A DNA stretch of 64,000 nt from positions 25,301,495-25,365,494 of the forward strand of contig OX439048.1 in the NCBI GenBank assembly GCA_949317995.1. Reading direction: 5' to 3'. The position numbers and the translations under genes are program-made. Of the stretch, positions 58,201 to 64,000 are shown one piece after another (position 1 is the first letter of the stretch; the number at the start of each line of letters is the position of its first letter). A model generated the notes under the pieces. That model did not search any database. It saw nothing but the letters and a program-made list of their open reading frames with translations, and was not told the origin of the DNA. This stretch comes from Acholoe squamosa (lineage: Eukaryota > Annelida > Polychaeta > Phyllodocida > Polynoidae).

Positions 58201-60900
58201 TTACAGCTTTAAATGAATATTAATAAATATTGATATATTCCAGAGCGGATTCTATGACATGGAACCCTCACAAACTGATGGGTGCCCTTCTACAGTGTTC
58301 AGCCATACTGCTCAAGGAAAAGGTGAGAATTAATACAAACTAAAACCATCAATCCTAAAGTAGTAGTTCTCATCATTAATTAGCATATTTGGATAGTTTC
58401 TCTACCAGAACCATTCTGTGTCCTCCAGGGGTTGATTGACGTTCACAAGGGAGCAGTCAGAGACACCTGGTGACTTAAATTGTCACCACCTCCCCCTGGT
58501 GGTCATATATATGCAGAGGCTGTCATGGTTACGGTTGTCAGGGAGATGGATGCTGCTTGATATTGAATCAGGTTCTCCTCCAGGGTGGCTGCGCCTCTAG
58601 CAGCTCTAAGTAGATGTGGGGTAGGGTGGAATGAGGGGGTGAGGTACCCACTTTGTGCTATTAGTAATGTGTGTATTTTTTTACTATTTAGACCCACCCC
58701 ACTTTGGCAAGAATAAAAGTTGAAAAGTTTTGTATTCAGGTTGGATTAATGTAGTATGGGTTCTAAAGAGTGATGGTTAATAAGCAAAAGTCCATGACCA
58801 GGGAATAAATTGTCATTGTATCCACTGAGGTGAGGCTGTCCGTATTCAACGACGCTGTATAGGCAGAGTTGAATGTGGACAGGCTTCATGCCTGCATTTA
58901 TGTTATGGCTTCACAGGTTTGAAGGCTTTTAAATAATAGAAACACAGTAGCTATTACTCAGCATGTTGCGAGATCGCCAGCCATGGACTACGGGCATATT
59001 TTATTCGATCCACCCATGGAATACGGCAGTTCTAGTACTAGTAATTCTAGGTAGAATTGGCCAAAAATGGTTCATATTTGTCAGATCAAGCCCAAATAGG
59101 TCAAATTGTGTGAAATAGGTCAAAAGGTAGTAACATATGCCATGACATACAGGGCTATATGGGATAAATGTTCCAAGGGGCTGTTTTCCACTATATAGAG
59201 GCGGCAAAAATACCCTCAGGATGGAAAGGTACAAATAGTGTCTAAGTTATCAATGCAGAGTACACTGAACTACCTAAGGTGGTCAGACTGACGATACCCA
59301 AAATATACAACCTTAGGGCAGTCAGATTGAGTACCCATGGTAGTCAATCTGATTAACTTACATGTCACACTGACCCGAGGTATTCAAACTGATTATATGT
59401 AATGATGTTATAATGACAATCTTGGTGGTGACTAGCTCGGGTCTTCTAACTATCCAAAGCAGTAGATTTGGGTTTTGTCAAATTGAGCACCTAAAGTCCT
59501 CAGTGGTGAAGACATTCACTTCAAAACTGAAAGCCTGATCATCAAACATCTGTGACAGATACCTGCTACCTTGTGAGGTAGTTACAAAGTATCAACATAA
59601 TATAAGCGAGGTAGACTGAAGGATTCTAATCCCTGTAAAGTGCTGCCCCCCGTCTGTACCCTTCTGACACTGTCTGAGGACCTCAGGTCCTCAACCTGAC
59701 AAGTTTAAAGATCCGGAGGAATTTCAGTGTAGTAATACCATGTTTAATTTCTGGAGAGACCAGGAAGAAATATCATTCCCATCTCCAGATCTGCCCTAAT
59801 CAGTAGATTTGAATTTAAATTTGGCATAGTAAAGACATAACCCCTGTTTTCTCCCAGGGCCTACTGGAGGCTTGCAACTCGCTGCGTGCCTCCTACCTCT
59901 TCCAGCAGGACAAGCACTATGACATATCCTATGATACTGGTGATAAGGCTATCCAGTGTGGTCGTCATAACGACATCTTCAAGCTCTGGCTTCTGTGGAG
60001 AGCTAAGGTTAGATATCATTTGTGACAGCTACATATTTAGTTTCTTGTCTGGTATTCCATGTTCTCAAGAGTGAACTACTTTTACACCTTTTATGCCAGT
60101 TCTCTAGTACAATGTAGTTTTATCATTTTATATTCACTACGCAATGTGGTATAAACTGGGGCCCCAACACAACAATTCGCTCTCAGACTAGCTAGTAGAT
60201 AACTCGATAATGACTTTACACATAATGCTGATACACATGATAAATGGTGCAACTGACCAATGTGAACTACCTTTACTTCTTTACTTGCAGGGTGATATTG
60301 GCTTTGAACAGCACATAGACAAATTGCTTGATTTGTCCAGGTAAATTGAATTATTGCAGAACCCAACCCAAGGGGAACAAGAATATAAACAATGAGTTAA
60401 TGTCAGGATGCCAAAGTCATTGGCTGCATCTTAGAATTATGATAAGGTATTATAAGAATAAGAACACACAATCCATTCTAGCTTCCCTATCTGCTAAAAT
60501 AAGGAGTAGCAAATCTAAAAGAAAGAAACTGATTTTGCTCTTCCCTTATTCTAATACCTTTCTTAATGCAGGTATCTCCAGACTAAGATCTCTGGCCGTG
60601 AAGGCTTTGAATATGTCCTGGAAAATGTGAGTATATTGCTGTTTTCCTAAAAGTATTTCTGTCATTCAGAATATGGTCCATTGAAGCTTGCTACAGTAGA
60701 GGGAACCCTTTTGTTTTGGCGAGTAAAAACTAGACCTCGTCACCGAAATTTTGTGTACCTCCAATGTTGATTACATATTAAGTGTGATTGTTTCTTGTTC
60801 TACCTTCCAGCCTCAGTTCATCAACACATGCTTCTGGTATGTGCCTCGTAGTATGCGCCACATGCCGAGAGGCAAAGAGAGAGATGACGTTCTCCACAAG
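12352..60900 (+). CDS. GAD: glutamate decarboxylase (GAD), 14 core coding exons in window plus one cassette; 3' end outside
   Basis: Group II pyridoxal-phosphate decarboxylase that turns L-glutamate into GABA and CO2 in the cytosol of neurons. Core exons: 12352-12613, 46114-46223, 46494-46626, 51432-51522, 55012-55118, 55746-55861, 56149-56228, 56620-56791, 57626-57690, 58244-58322, 59858-60007, 60291-60340, 60572-60626, 60811-60900. All introns are GT-AG, and the 1560 nt join in frame to 520 codons. Catalytic Lys389 lies in TWNPHKLMG, the PLP-binding Asp357 in LHVD, the ring-stacking His275 in SEHAHFSIK and the loop Tyr418 in ASYLFQQDK. Their mutual spacing equals that of human GAD67 as I recall it. 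QCGRHND and TWNPHK favour GAD over cysteine-sulfinate decarboxylase. About 64 C-terminal residues, including the substrate-binding Arg region, lie beyond the window. Confidence 0.93.
12614..21454. other. GAD intron 1, first part
   Basis: No gene seen. A long G run lies at about 14791. Half of an ACACTGTAAAAA-type MITE, rich in TGTGTG/ACACAC, lies at about 14830-15043. A 21-bp direct duplication lies at 16660-16701. A patch rich in TGTCAA/TTGACA lies at 19995-20200. Short open frames (15842-16030, 17162-17359, 18556-18822) show no recognisable protein. Confidence 0.5.
16835..16855 (+). promoter_or_regulatory. pair of CRE-like sites
   Basis: A perfect TGACGTCA (16835-16842) and an inverted ATGACGTA (16848-16855) lie side by side in GAD intron 1. 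Such sites bind CREB/ATF proteins. Function here is inferred only from the motif. Confidence 0.3.
21455..21545 (-). repeat. retroelement tail fragment (Penelope-like?)
   Basis: On the minus strand the sequence reads CACCTGATGAAGGCCTGAAC followed by GCCGAAACGTTGTGATC. This kind of tail is often seen at the 3' end of Penelope-like and similar retroelements. Only the tail is present and no ORF remains. Confidence 0.35.
21546..25482. other. GAD intron 1, gene-free part
   Basis: No supported gene. A pyrimidine/purine-skewed stretch at 22640-22930 gives spurious frames on both strands. Imperfect inverted arms are seen at 24068-24130 and 24431-24475. An open frame at 23391-23550 ends at a plausible donor (see findings). 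Confidence 0.4.
25483..25833. mobile_element. MITE-like repeat, family with TGCATTAATGCATCATGATG motifs, copy 1
   Basis: Begins AACTCTTTAAGGGCTGCTGA and ends near TTTAGGGTTAA. Its left part closely resembles the start of 42907-43135, including an AAGTGCTGG...AGCACTTCATT inverted pair. Ends resembling TTAACCCTTTAAGG suggest a TTAA-targeting element. Confidence 0.5.
26099..26188 (+). repeat. 48-bp direct tandem duplication
   Basis: AATTATGGCATGCAGGTTGA and following bases occur twice with an offset of 48 bp and few differences. Confidence 0.85.
26660..26757 (-). repeat. tRNA-derived SINE head or tRNA pseudogene
   Basis: On the minus strand the sequence carries an A-box-like TGGCTTGGTATAGTGG and a B-box-like GGATCGATTCC inside a 5-bp T-arm stem (CGGGG/CCCCG). 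The acceptor stem does not pair and the anticodon arm is poor. It is therefore not a working tRNA gene. Confidence 0.5.
26904..27128. mobile_element. small inverted-repeat element
   Basis: Arms of about 51 bp (26904-26955 and 27078-27128) are inverted copies with few mismatches, sharing CAATGGATTCTTATTTATTT. They flank a GC-richer centre of about 120 bp. There is no clear target duplication. Confidence 0.65.
27384..27500. mobile_element. 117-bp near-perfect hairpin with TTAA at both ends
   Basis: Two 51-bp arms (27384-27434, 27450-27500) differ at one position and flank a 15-base loop. TTAA stands at each outer end, as left by TTAA-targeting transposons such as piggyBac or Kolobok. As RNA it would fold into a long stem. 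Confidence 0.75.
28571..28712. repeat. cluster of CACGTG palindromes
   Basis: Five CACGTG cores lie within about 140 bp, several as TTCACGTGAA, with further near copies such as TTCACGGG. CACGTG is an E-box, but the spread looks like a degenerate palindromic repeat. A looser TTCACGGGATT patch recurs at 43800-43890. Confidence 0.7.
29361..29435 (+). repeat. tRNA-derived SINE fragment
   Basis: GGCTTTGTGGCCTAACTAG with the following TTAG resembles a tRNA D-arm/A box, and AAGGTTGAGAGTTCACC a B box 30-odd bases later. This spacing is typical of tRNA-derived SINEs. No body or tail can be delimited. Confidence 0.45.
30764..31246 (+). repeat. dispersed repeat, copy 2 (copy 1 at 10113)
   Basis: Same orientation as copy 1 and highly similar over most of its length, with a roughly 34-bp extra segment near 31042-31075. 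There are no obvious terminal repeats. Confidence 0.85.
32491..32510 (-). promoter_or_regulatory. CTCF-like motif
   Basis: On the minus strand this reads TTAGCCACCAGGGGGCACTA, which meets every position of the CCASYAGRKGGCRSY core. CTCF is found across bilaterian animals. Binding in this genome is inference. Confidence 0.35.
32578..32655 (-). repeat. tRNA-derived SINE fragment
   Basis: On the minus strand ATAGTCCAAGTGGTAACAC resembles an A box of Ser/Leu-type tRNAs, and GATCTTGGGTTCTATTTTA a decayed B box. Not a functional tRNA. Confidence 0.4.
33055..33745. mobile_element. TGCATTAATGCATCATGATG repeat family, rearranged copy
   Basis: Starts near CCCTTGAAGGACC and ends at CCCTTGAAGGGTTAA. 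It has GCATTAATGCAT palindromes at both ends and carries an internal roughly 115-bp duplication (33216-33440) with CCAGCCTGTA and AGCAGTGTG blocks. It resembles 42907-43135. Confidence 0.45.
34711..36652 (+). repeat. 22-bp G-rich minisatellite
   Basis: Nearly 90 head-to-tail copies of a 22-bp unit containing GGTGGGTGTGGACATAGAG. Variants change ACATAG to ACACAG or AACAAAG. The complementary strand has no stop codon in any frame of the unit, so three very long minus-strand frames (up to 671 codons) appear; these are artefacts of the repeat. Closely spaced GG/GGG runs could form G-quadruplexes on the GAD sense strand. Confidence 0.95.
37673..37850 (+). repeat. dispersed repeat GTGAGTGAGTAATA..., copy 1 (in left arm of foldback)
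   Basis: GTGAGTGAGTAATAGATGTT and about 110 following bases recur at 43207-43330. Here it interrupts the GGTCAAA array, so it is a younger insertion or an ancient internal domain. A weak third trace is near 47035. Confidence 0.6.
37990..38430 (+). promoter_or_regulatory. dense array of AGGTCA half-sites
   Basis: At least 17 exact AGGTCA hexamers, all in the same orientation, within about 440 bp. The complementary TGACCT/TGACC form fills 38450-39290. AGGTCA is the classical nuclear-receptor half-site, but the array structure is that of a tandem repeat, with units of about 69 bp. Regulatory activity is only a possibility. Confidence 0.4.
39290..39794. mobile_element. 505-bp MITE nested in the foldback right arm
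   Basis: Ends CCCACTGGGCACATC and its inverted counterpart (CCCAGTGGTCACAG when reversed). The interior is full of CAACATTGATTCAACATTGA-type direct and inverted motifs. TTTGACC array sequence resumes immediately after it. The left arm lacks it, so it was inserted after the arms formed. Confidence 0.7.
40527..40848 (+). repeat. 22-bp minisatellite, right portion
   Basis: The same unit in the same orientation resumes after the foldback element and degrades by about 40800. This shows that one array was split by the insertion. Confidence 0.9.
40849..41690 (+). repeat. tandem duplication of ~420 bp
   Basis: Copy 1 starts near 40849 and copy 2 near 41273 (offset 424 bp). They are nearly identical from TGTATGTACATAGATAGATG to GTCAAGTACTTAGGAT. 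Differences are a few substitutions and small indels, so the duplication is recent. Confidence 0.92.
42907..43135. mobile_element. TGCATTAATGCATCATGA repeat family, compact copy
   Basis: Starts AACTCTTTAAGGTCTGCTGA and ends CCCTTAAAGGGTTCAACTC, giving short inverted ends (AACYCTTTAAGG). GCATTAATGCAT palindromes lie near the right end. Related to 25483-25833 and 33055-33745. Confidence 0.6.
43207..43330 (+). repeat. dispersed repeat GTGAGTGAGTAATA..., copy 2
   Basis: Matches 37673-37800 closely, including the TGTGTCAGTGCCC and CATATGTGCACCACACAC blocks. Confidence 0.6.
43430..43665 (+). repeat. TC-rich low-complexity tract
   Basis: Polypyrimidine tract of CTCTCT, TTTCTC and CCTCTC. The Ser/Leu-rich frames across it are meaningless. 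Confidence 0.85.
44198..44272 (+). CDS. GAD: GAD cassette exon (75 bp, phase 1-1)
   Basis: A TTTTCATAG acceptor precedes and a GTTAGT donor follows an open 75-bp segment that enters and leaves in phase 1, so it can be included or skipped without shifting frame. Joined to exon 1 it reads [18 protein letters not shown] and on to LGs, a strongly basic insert. Its first six residues (DLLPYA) copy the start of exon 2 (DLVPYA), and the DNA is similar over about 18 bp. It therefore looks like a partial exon-2 duplicate. Including it adds 25 residues just before the catalytic domain. No transcript evidence is available. Confidence 0.6.
44273..46113. other. end of GAD intron 1
   Basis: Contains the candidate solo LTR below. 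The rest is AT-rich with no recognisable feature. Confidence 0.4.
44633..45176 (-). repeat. candidate solo LTR
   Basis: Read on the minus strand it opens TGTGGTACAG and ends TGTATCATCACA. It has a TATATAAGCCCC box about 130 bases in and a CAATAAACATC polyadenylation-like signal near the end, which is an LTR-like layout. No matching second copy or clear target duplication is found. Confidence 0.35.
46114..46223 (+). CDS. GAD: GAD coding exon 2
   Basis: Encodes [20 protein letters not shown] and the following [17 protein letters not shown], the start of the conserved decarboxylase fold, very close to the same segment in insect and vertebrate GADs. The acceptor is TTGCAG and the donor GTATAC. 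Enters phase 1, ends phase 0. Confidence 0.95.
46494..46626 (+). CDS. GAD: GAD coding exon 3
   Basis: Begins [14 protein letters not shown] and ends [13 protein letters not shown], matching the segment before HPRFFNQLS. The acceptor is TTCCAG and the donor GTAAGT. Phase 0 in, phase 1 out. Confidence 0.96.
47739..48039. mobile_element. 301-bp near-perfect palindrome with 8-bp target duplication
   Basis: The whole element is one inverted repeat. Arms 47742-47877 and 47901-48036 differ at about one position, and even the 23-base centre is nearly palindromic. TTCTCTAC flanks it on both sides (47731-47738 and 48040-48047), an 8-bp duplication of the hAT type. Each arm holds a CTCF-like CACCAGAGGGCAGCA. 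It is a snap-back MITE with no coding capacity. The low divergence between arms points to recent origin or gene conversion. Confidence 0.88.
48788..49773. mobile_element. 986-bp foldback element, TGTGAGGCCCC family
   Basis: Opens TGTGAGGCCCCTAAGTCTCC and ends with the inverse (GACTTTGGGGCCTCACA). ACCCA flanks both sides (48783-48787, 49774-49778). The arms contain TCCCTATCTCACAAA-type repeats. The centre is a TTTGACC/TTGACCTG array like that of the other foldback family. No ORF. Confidence 0.85.
50644..51092. mobile_element. 449-bp MITE, ends TACACTGCAAAAATG
   Basis: Perfect 15-bp terminal inverted repeats (50644-50658, 51078-51092). The interior carries many TGTTTAG/CTAAACA motifs in both orientations. 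No coding potential. Half of a related element is seen at about 15029. Confidence 0.85.
51432..51522 (+). CDS. GAD: GAD coding exon 4
   Basis: Encodes [20 protein letters not shown] and the [10 protein letters not shown] that follows, one of the best conserved blocks of the family. The acceptor is TTTCTAG and the donor GTAAGT. Phase 1 in, phase 2 out. Confidence 0.97.
51523..52319. other. start of GAD intron 4
   Basis: No gene. A TTCGTTATAAACGAATTTCG motif at about 52085-52115 has a counterpart at about 54858-54885, on the far side of the minisatellite. Confidence 0.4.
52320..53593 (+). repeat. 79/81-bp minisatellite with two unit types
   Basis: Sixteen copies before the insertion. Each unit contains GGGGATCAGGGAGCGGTTAT. 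Type A has CACCTCCCCCACCC and type B CACCCCCCAACCACCC, two bases longer. The order is A B A B B A B A B A A B B A B A. One unit has a small TATA insertion. One further type B unit lies at 54612-54725 after the insertion. Confidence 0.95.
53594..54611. mobile_element. 1-kb insertion in the minisatellite, GGCCCTGTTTC ends
   Basis: Ends GGCCCTGTTTCAATA and its inverse (TATAGAAACAGGGCC). The flanks CTG (53591-53593) and CAG (54612-54614) look like a 3-bp target duplication with one change; removing the element restores the unit register. This fits PIF/Harbinger. Inside, a long inverted pair (53594-53810 against about 54130-54352) and a second, shorter pair (54430-54611) repeat the same ATGGCACCATTTGCATTAGT motifs, so it is a composite of two related copies. 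No transposase. Confidence 0.7.
54612..54725 (+). repeat. 79/81-bp minisatellite, distal unit
   Basis: The B-type unit resumes in register after the insertion and then decays. Confidence 0.85.
55012..55118 (+). CDS. GAD: GAD coding exon 5
   Basis: Encodes [20 protein letters not shown] and the [13 protein letters not shown] segment. The acceptor is CGTATAG and the donor GTAAGG. A (GA)n tract begins 57 bp after the exon end. Confidence 0.97.
55175..55239 (+). repeat. (GA)n microsatellite
   Basis: Uninterrupted AG dinucleotides over about 65 bp, within GAD intron 5, followed by about 400 bp of purine-rich DNA to 55640. Confidence 0.97.
55746..55861 (+). CDS. GAD: GAD coding exon 6
   Basis: Begins [17 protein letters not shown] and ends RLVMFTSEH, including the glycine-rich turn and the start of the PLP pocket. 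The donor is GTGAGT. Confidence 0.97.
56149..56228 (+). CDS. GAD: GAD coding exon 7
   Basis: Encodes [20 protein letters not shown] and on to GTDER. It carries His275, which stacks on the PLP ring. The next residue is Phe, where vertebrate GADs have Tyr. The donor GTTGGC is weak. Confidence 0.96.
56620..56791 (+). CDS. GAD: GAD coding exon 8
   Basis: Encodes the central fold with [18 protein letters not shown] and the LHVD that holds the cofactor Asp. Acceptor CACAG. The donor is GTGAGT. Ends phase 0. Confidence 0.97.
56792..57625. other. GAD intron 8
   Basis: An open frame at 56972-57427 has no family resemblance and lies wholly within the intron. Nothing else stands out. Confidence 0.4.
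57626..57690 (+). CDS. GAD: GAD coding exon 9
   Basis: Reads [20 protein letters not shown]. Vertebrate GADs have AAWGGG here; Gly-Ser at this spot is closer to CSAD/GADL1-type enzymes. Acceptor CACTAG, donor GTGAGC. Confidence 0.93.
57691..59857. other. GAD introns 9 and 10 with exon 10 between
   Basis: Outside exon 10 (58244-58322) no gene is seen. A short TAGGTCAAATTGTGTGAAAT fragment at about 59050-59125 recalls the GGTCAAA arrays. A CTCF-like ACCACCAGGGGGAGG lies on the minus strand at about 58489-58504. Confidence 0.4.
58244..58322 (+). CDS. GAD: GAD coding exon 10 (catalytic lysine)
   Basis: Encodes [20 protein letters not shown], with the Schiff-base Lys, then ILLKEK. The [12 protein letters not shown] sequence is GAD-like rather than CSAD-like. 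Donor GTGAGA. Confidence 0.98.
59858..60007 (+). CDS. GAD: GAD coding exon 11
   Basis: A 50-codon exon with [20 protein letters not shown] and [20 protein letters not shown]. It includes the catalytic-loop Tyr418 and the QCGRH GAD signature. Donor GTTAGA. Confidence 0.98.
60291..60340 (+). CDS. GAD: GAD coding exon 12
   Basis: Short exon reading [16 protein letters not shown]. Acceptor TTGCAG, donor GTAAAT. Phase 0 in, phase 2 out. Confidence 0.95.
60572..60626 (+). CDS. GAD: GAD coding exon 13
   Basis: Short exon reading [18 protein letters not shown]. Acceptor ATGCAG, donor GTGAGT. Ends phase 0. Confidence 0.95.
60811..60900 (+). CDS. GAD: GAD coding exon 14
   Basis: Reads [20 protein letters not shown] and on to LHK, matching the FWYIP block of other GADs. 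The donor GTAGGG is followed after 7 bp by a foldback transposon. The next exon is not in the window. Confidence 0.96.
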
Positions 60901-61739
60901 GTAGGGTTGTGAGGCCCCTAAGTCTTAAAAATCCCCTATCCCTCAAAATTGTCTGTTATGAGAAATAGGGTCTAGGTCAAGTCCCTAACTGTTAAACAGC
61001 CCCTATATCACAAAACCTTTTGCTACATAGGGGCTATGTCAGGTCCCTAAATCACAAAAAAAAAGTTGAAATGGCCCCTAAATCACAAAATCATTATTTT
61101 AACTTACGTCGACCTGTTTTGACCCAATTCACATATCTTATGTCCATTTGTCCCAAATTAGGTAAAATCTGGTCAGATTAGATTAAAATTGGTCAGAATA
61201 GGTCTACTTAGATCAAATCTGTGCGAAAAAGTCAAATTGACAAAAAATGGGCAAATAATGTCAAATTCTGAGAGATTTGGCCAAATCAGGTCAAAAAATG
61301 GATCAATTTGGTCTGTTCTTGGTAAAATAATGTTAAGCTTGCCAAAAATGGGCCAACTGGGGACAATTGGGTCAAAGTAGGTCTAAACGGGTAAAAGTAG
61401 GTCAAATTGGACTATTTCTGAGTCATAATTATTGCTAATTTATACAGAATTGGCTCTAATTTGACCTATTTTACACAATTCGACCTATTTGGGCTTGATC
61501 CGACAAATATTTTTGGCTAATTTTACCCAGAATTAGTCCAACTTGACCTAATTTTACCCATGTTAAGTATTTACCCCTGTATGACCTAATTTTATCTAAT
61601 TAGCCCTTATTTGACTGATTTGACCTGAATTGACCCAAACAAGACAATAACCCAGCAAATTGTCGTGACTCCTCGTCAACCTGTGTGAAGTGGCTCACAC
61701 ATGTCGCTATAGCACAAGATCACCAGGAATACCAATGGT

Positions 61740-62340
61740 GGTGATCACATGGCCTCACCTCAGATGGCGAGGATGGTGATCACTCAGACTCACCAGGGAT
61801 GGAGACGCGGGTGATCACTCACCTCGCTAGATGAAACATGCACCTCATCATAGCGCATGTTCACCAGGGATGGCAAGGATCGTGATCACTCATCCTCACC
61901 AGGGATGGCGACAGGAGTGATCACTCACTTCGCTAGATGAGACGCACACCACGTCATAACACAATTTCACCATGGATGGCAAGGATCGTGATCACTCACA
62001 CTCACGGGGGATGGTCACTCGGGTGATCACTCACCTCGCTAGATGAAACATGTACCTTGTGATAGCACAGGTTCACCACAGATTGTGAGGATCTTGATCA
62101 CCCACACTCACCAGGGATGGCAACACGAGTGATCACTCACCTCGCTAGATGAAACGCACACCATGCCATAGCGCAATACCTTAAACGAGGTTGGCGAGGA
62201 TCGTGATGACTCACACTGAACAGGGATGGCAAGGCGATTGATCACTCACCTCGCTAGATGAAATGCGCACCATGTCATAGCGCAGGTTCACCATGGATGG
62301 CGACGCTGGTGATCACTCACCTTGTTAGATGAAAAGCTCA
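61740..62340 (+). repeat. ~106-bp satellite inside the long foldback
   Basis: Six units with GTGATCACTCACCTCGCTAG and ACCAGGGATGGCGA blocks. The CGCTAG motif recurs at 61825, 61931, 62037, 62133 and 62252, with a degraded unit near 62323. Confidence 0.85.
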
Positions 62341-62689
62341 TGATCATCGACATTGGTAATCATGCAGCCTCACATCTGCCAGATCAAAGTATGTTTTGCC
62401 AGAGAAGGTATTGCCATATGTATCTTCCCTCTAACCACAGACAAGGTGTTCATGTAGATATTTTTCCTGTAACCAGAGAAAAGGTGTTTATGGATAGTTG
62501 CTTTCAATTTAGAGATACCTCTATCTAAATTCAATCGATATTTTCTCTGTATAATCTTGTTTGATTCAACTCTGAAGTATTACATAGAAATCAGTGTGAA
62601 ATAAAGCACATTTGATACGTATGGGACTTGTACTTCATGCCCACACTTCCTAGATAGGCTACATGTTGAAAAGTGATGCAGAGTTGAAC

Positions 62690-63250
62690 TTTGGTGGTGA
62701 TAAGTTGCCATTCTGGGTGAGAGTGAGTGACAGATGATGCAATCCTCAGAGAGCATTGACTTGGAGTGACACAAATTCACGCATTGAGTGAGACTAATGT
62801 TGGCAATGGTGGTGATAAGTCGCCATTTTGTGTGAGAGTTGATGACAGTGGCACACACTCACACAGCGAGTGACATCCATGTCAGAGATGGTGGTGATAA
62901 ATCACCATTTTGAGAGAAGATTAACTAGAAGTGACAGAAACTCACGCAGTGAGTGAGAGCCATGTGGCAATGCAGGTGAAAAGTCGCCATTCTGAGTGAG
63001 AGTTGACAGACAGTGGCACATATTGACGGAGTGAGTGAGATCCATGTTGGCGATGGTGGTGATAAGTCGCCATTCTGAGTGAGAACTGACTGGGAGTGGC
63101 ACATAATCACACAGTGAGTCAGATCCATGTTGACGATGGTTGTGATAAGCCGCCATTCTGAGTGAGGGATGACAAGGCGTGGCACATACTTACGCAGTGA
63201 GTGAGATCATGTTGGCGACTGTTTTGATAAATCGCCATGCCATGTGAGAC
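62690..63250 (+). repeat. ~83-bp satellite inside the long foldback
   Basis: Seven units with GGTGATAAGTCGCCATTCTG and GCAGTGAGTGAGATCCATG blocks. It is loosely the inverse of the 106-bp satellite (GGATGGCGAC against GTCGCCATTC, CACTCACC against GTGAGTGA), which fits two diverged arms around 62345-62690. Confidence 0.8.
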
Positions 63251-64000
63251 TGACACACAGTGGCGAAAGATGACGCAGTGAGTTATCACTCCAAAAGGAG
63301 TCACCATTGATGACCAATCATGGCGACAGATAACAACAATTTGCTGGGAAGTCTTTTTACCCAAATTTATATCCAATTTAGCCTATTCTGACACATTTTG
63401 ACCTAATGAGACCCAATTTGGCCTAATTGTCAAGTTTGACCTTTTGTTACCAAGAATTCATTTAATTTGACATATTTTGACCAATTTTGGCCTATATTGA
63501 CAAATTTTTATCAAATTTGAGACAATTTACCCAATTGGCCCATTTTGGTTAATCTTACCTGTTACATCCAGAATCAGTCCAATTAATTTTGATCTATTTT
63601 GACCAATTTTGACCTAATTTGACCCAATAAGCCCATTGTTGGCCAATTAGATCTGCTTTATCCAGAATGGATCCAATTACACCTAATATAAATCCTTCTC
63701 ACCTGATTTGACCAAATTTGCCGAATTTGACCCAACTAGCCTATCTTCGGCTAAGTTGACCATTTTTACCCAGACTTTGTCCACTTTGACCTGTTTTGAC
63801 CGATTCTGACCTAATTTGAGTAATTTGACCCAGTTAGCCTATTTTGGATCAGTGGCCTGTTTTAGAGAAAGGAAATATCATTGATAATCCATTTGAAGGA
63901 TAGAAGTTTTGAGATTATAGTAACTTTTTGAAACACAGGGACCTGGCATGTCCCTATCCTACAAAATATGGTCCCTATCCCACAAATATTTGTGTGATAG

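Larger units (their letters stand above)
60908..64000. mobile_element. long foldback element of the TGTGAGGCCCC family, right end outside window
   Basis: Starts TGTGAGGCCCCTAAGTCTTA, as in the 986-bp element, then shares the CCCTATATCACAAAA and GGGGCTATGTCAGGTCCCT arm segments. The right part (63890-64000) matches the right arm of the short element (GGCATGTCCCTATC, CCCACAAA). In between are GGTCAAA/TTTGACC arrays (61090-61650, 63360-63860) and two satellite blocks absent from the short copy. It starts 7 bp after GAD exon 14. Its inferred target duplicate on the left is AGGGT. Confidence 0.8.

Overview
The window is animal genomic DNA, most likely from an invertebrate. It holds one large intron-rich gene, dense small transposons and satellites, and a broken retroelement. 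No bacterial-style operon, CRISPR array, rRNA gene or intact tRNA gene is present. The clade cannot be fixed from the sequence alone.

The backbone is a glutamate decarboxylase (GAD) gene on the + strand. GAD makes GABA from glutamate with pyridoxal phosphate. Its putative core promoter (CCAAT cluster, NRF-1-like site, TATA box, initiator) lies at about 11.95-12.19 kb. The first coding exon is 12352-12613. After a very long first intron, thirteen further core coding exons run from 46114 to 60900. Exon borders and phases fit together without a frame break, and the four active-site residues checked keep the spacing I recall for human GAD67. An extra 75-bp in-phase exon (44198-44272) repeats the start of exon 2 and is probably an alternatively used cassette. 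The last exon or exons (about 64 residues) lie beyond the right edge.

Layout: 1-5130, the 3' part of a decayed Ty3/gypsy LTR retroelement with reverse transcriptase, RNase H, integrase, an Env-like gene of the baculovirus F/errantivirus type, and a 3' LTR. 5.1-12 kb, gene-free DNA with small C/G-rich MITEs and an unusual field of about two dozen palindromes near ATGCCCTNAGGGCAT. 12.6-46.1 kb, GAD intron 1, with dispersed repeats, tRNA-like SINE fragments, hairpins, a 22-bp minisatellite and, inside it, a 3.87-kb foldback element (36653-40526) with a 6-bp target duplication. 46.2-60.9 kb, the exon-rich part of GAD; its introns carry a 301-bp snap-back palindrome with an 8-bp target duplication, a 986-bp foldback element, a 449-bp MITE and a 79/81-bp minisatellite split by a 1-kb insertion. 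60.9-64.0 kb, a long sibling of the 986-bp foldback element that begins only 7 bp after a GAD exon.

Nearly everything outside GAD and the retroelement is non-coding repeat. The long open frames on the minus strand at 34.6-36.7 kb come from the 22-bp satellite and are not genes. The most interesting non-genic theme is two foldback families whose interiors share arrays of GGTCAAA/TTTGACC, including many exact AGGTCA nuclear-receptor half-sites, all within or next to one neurotransmitter gene.
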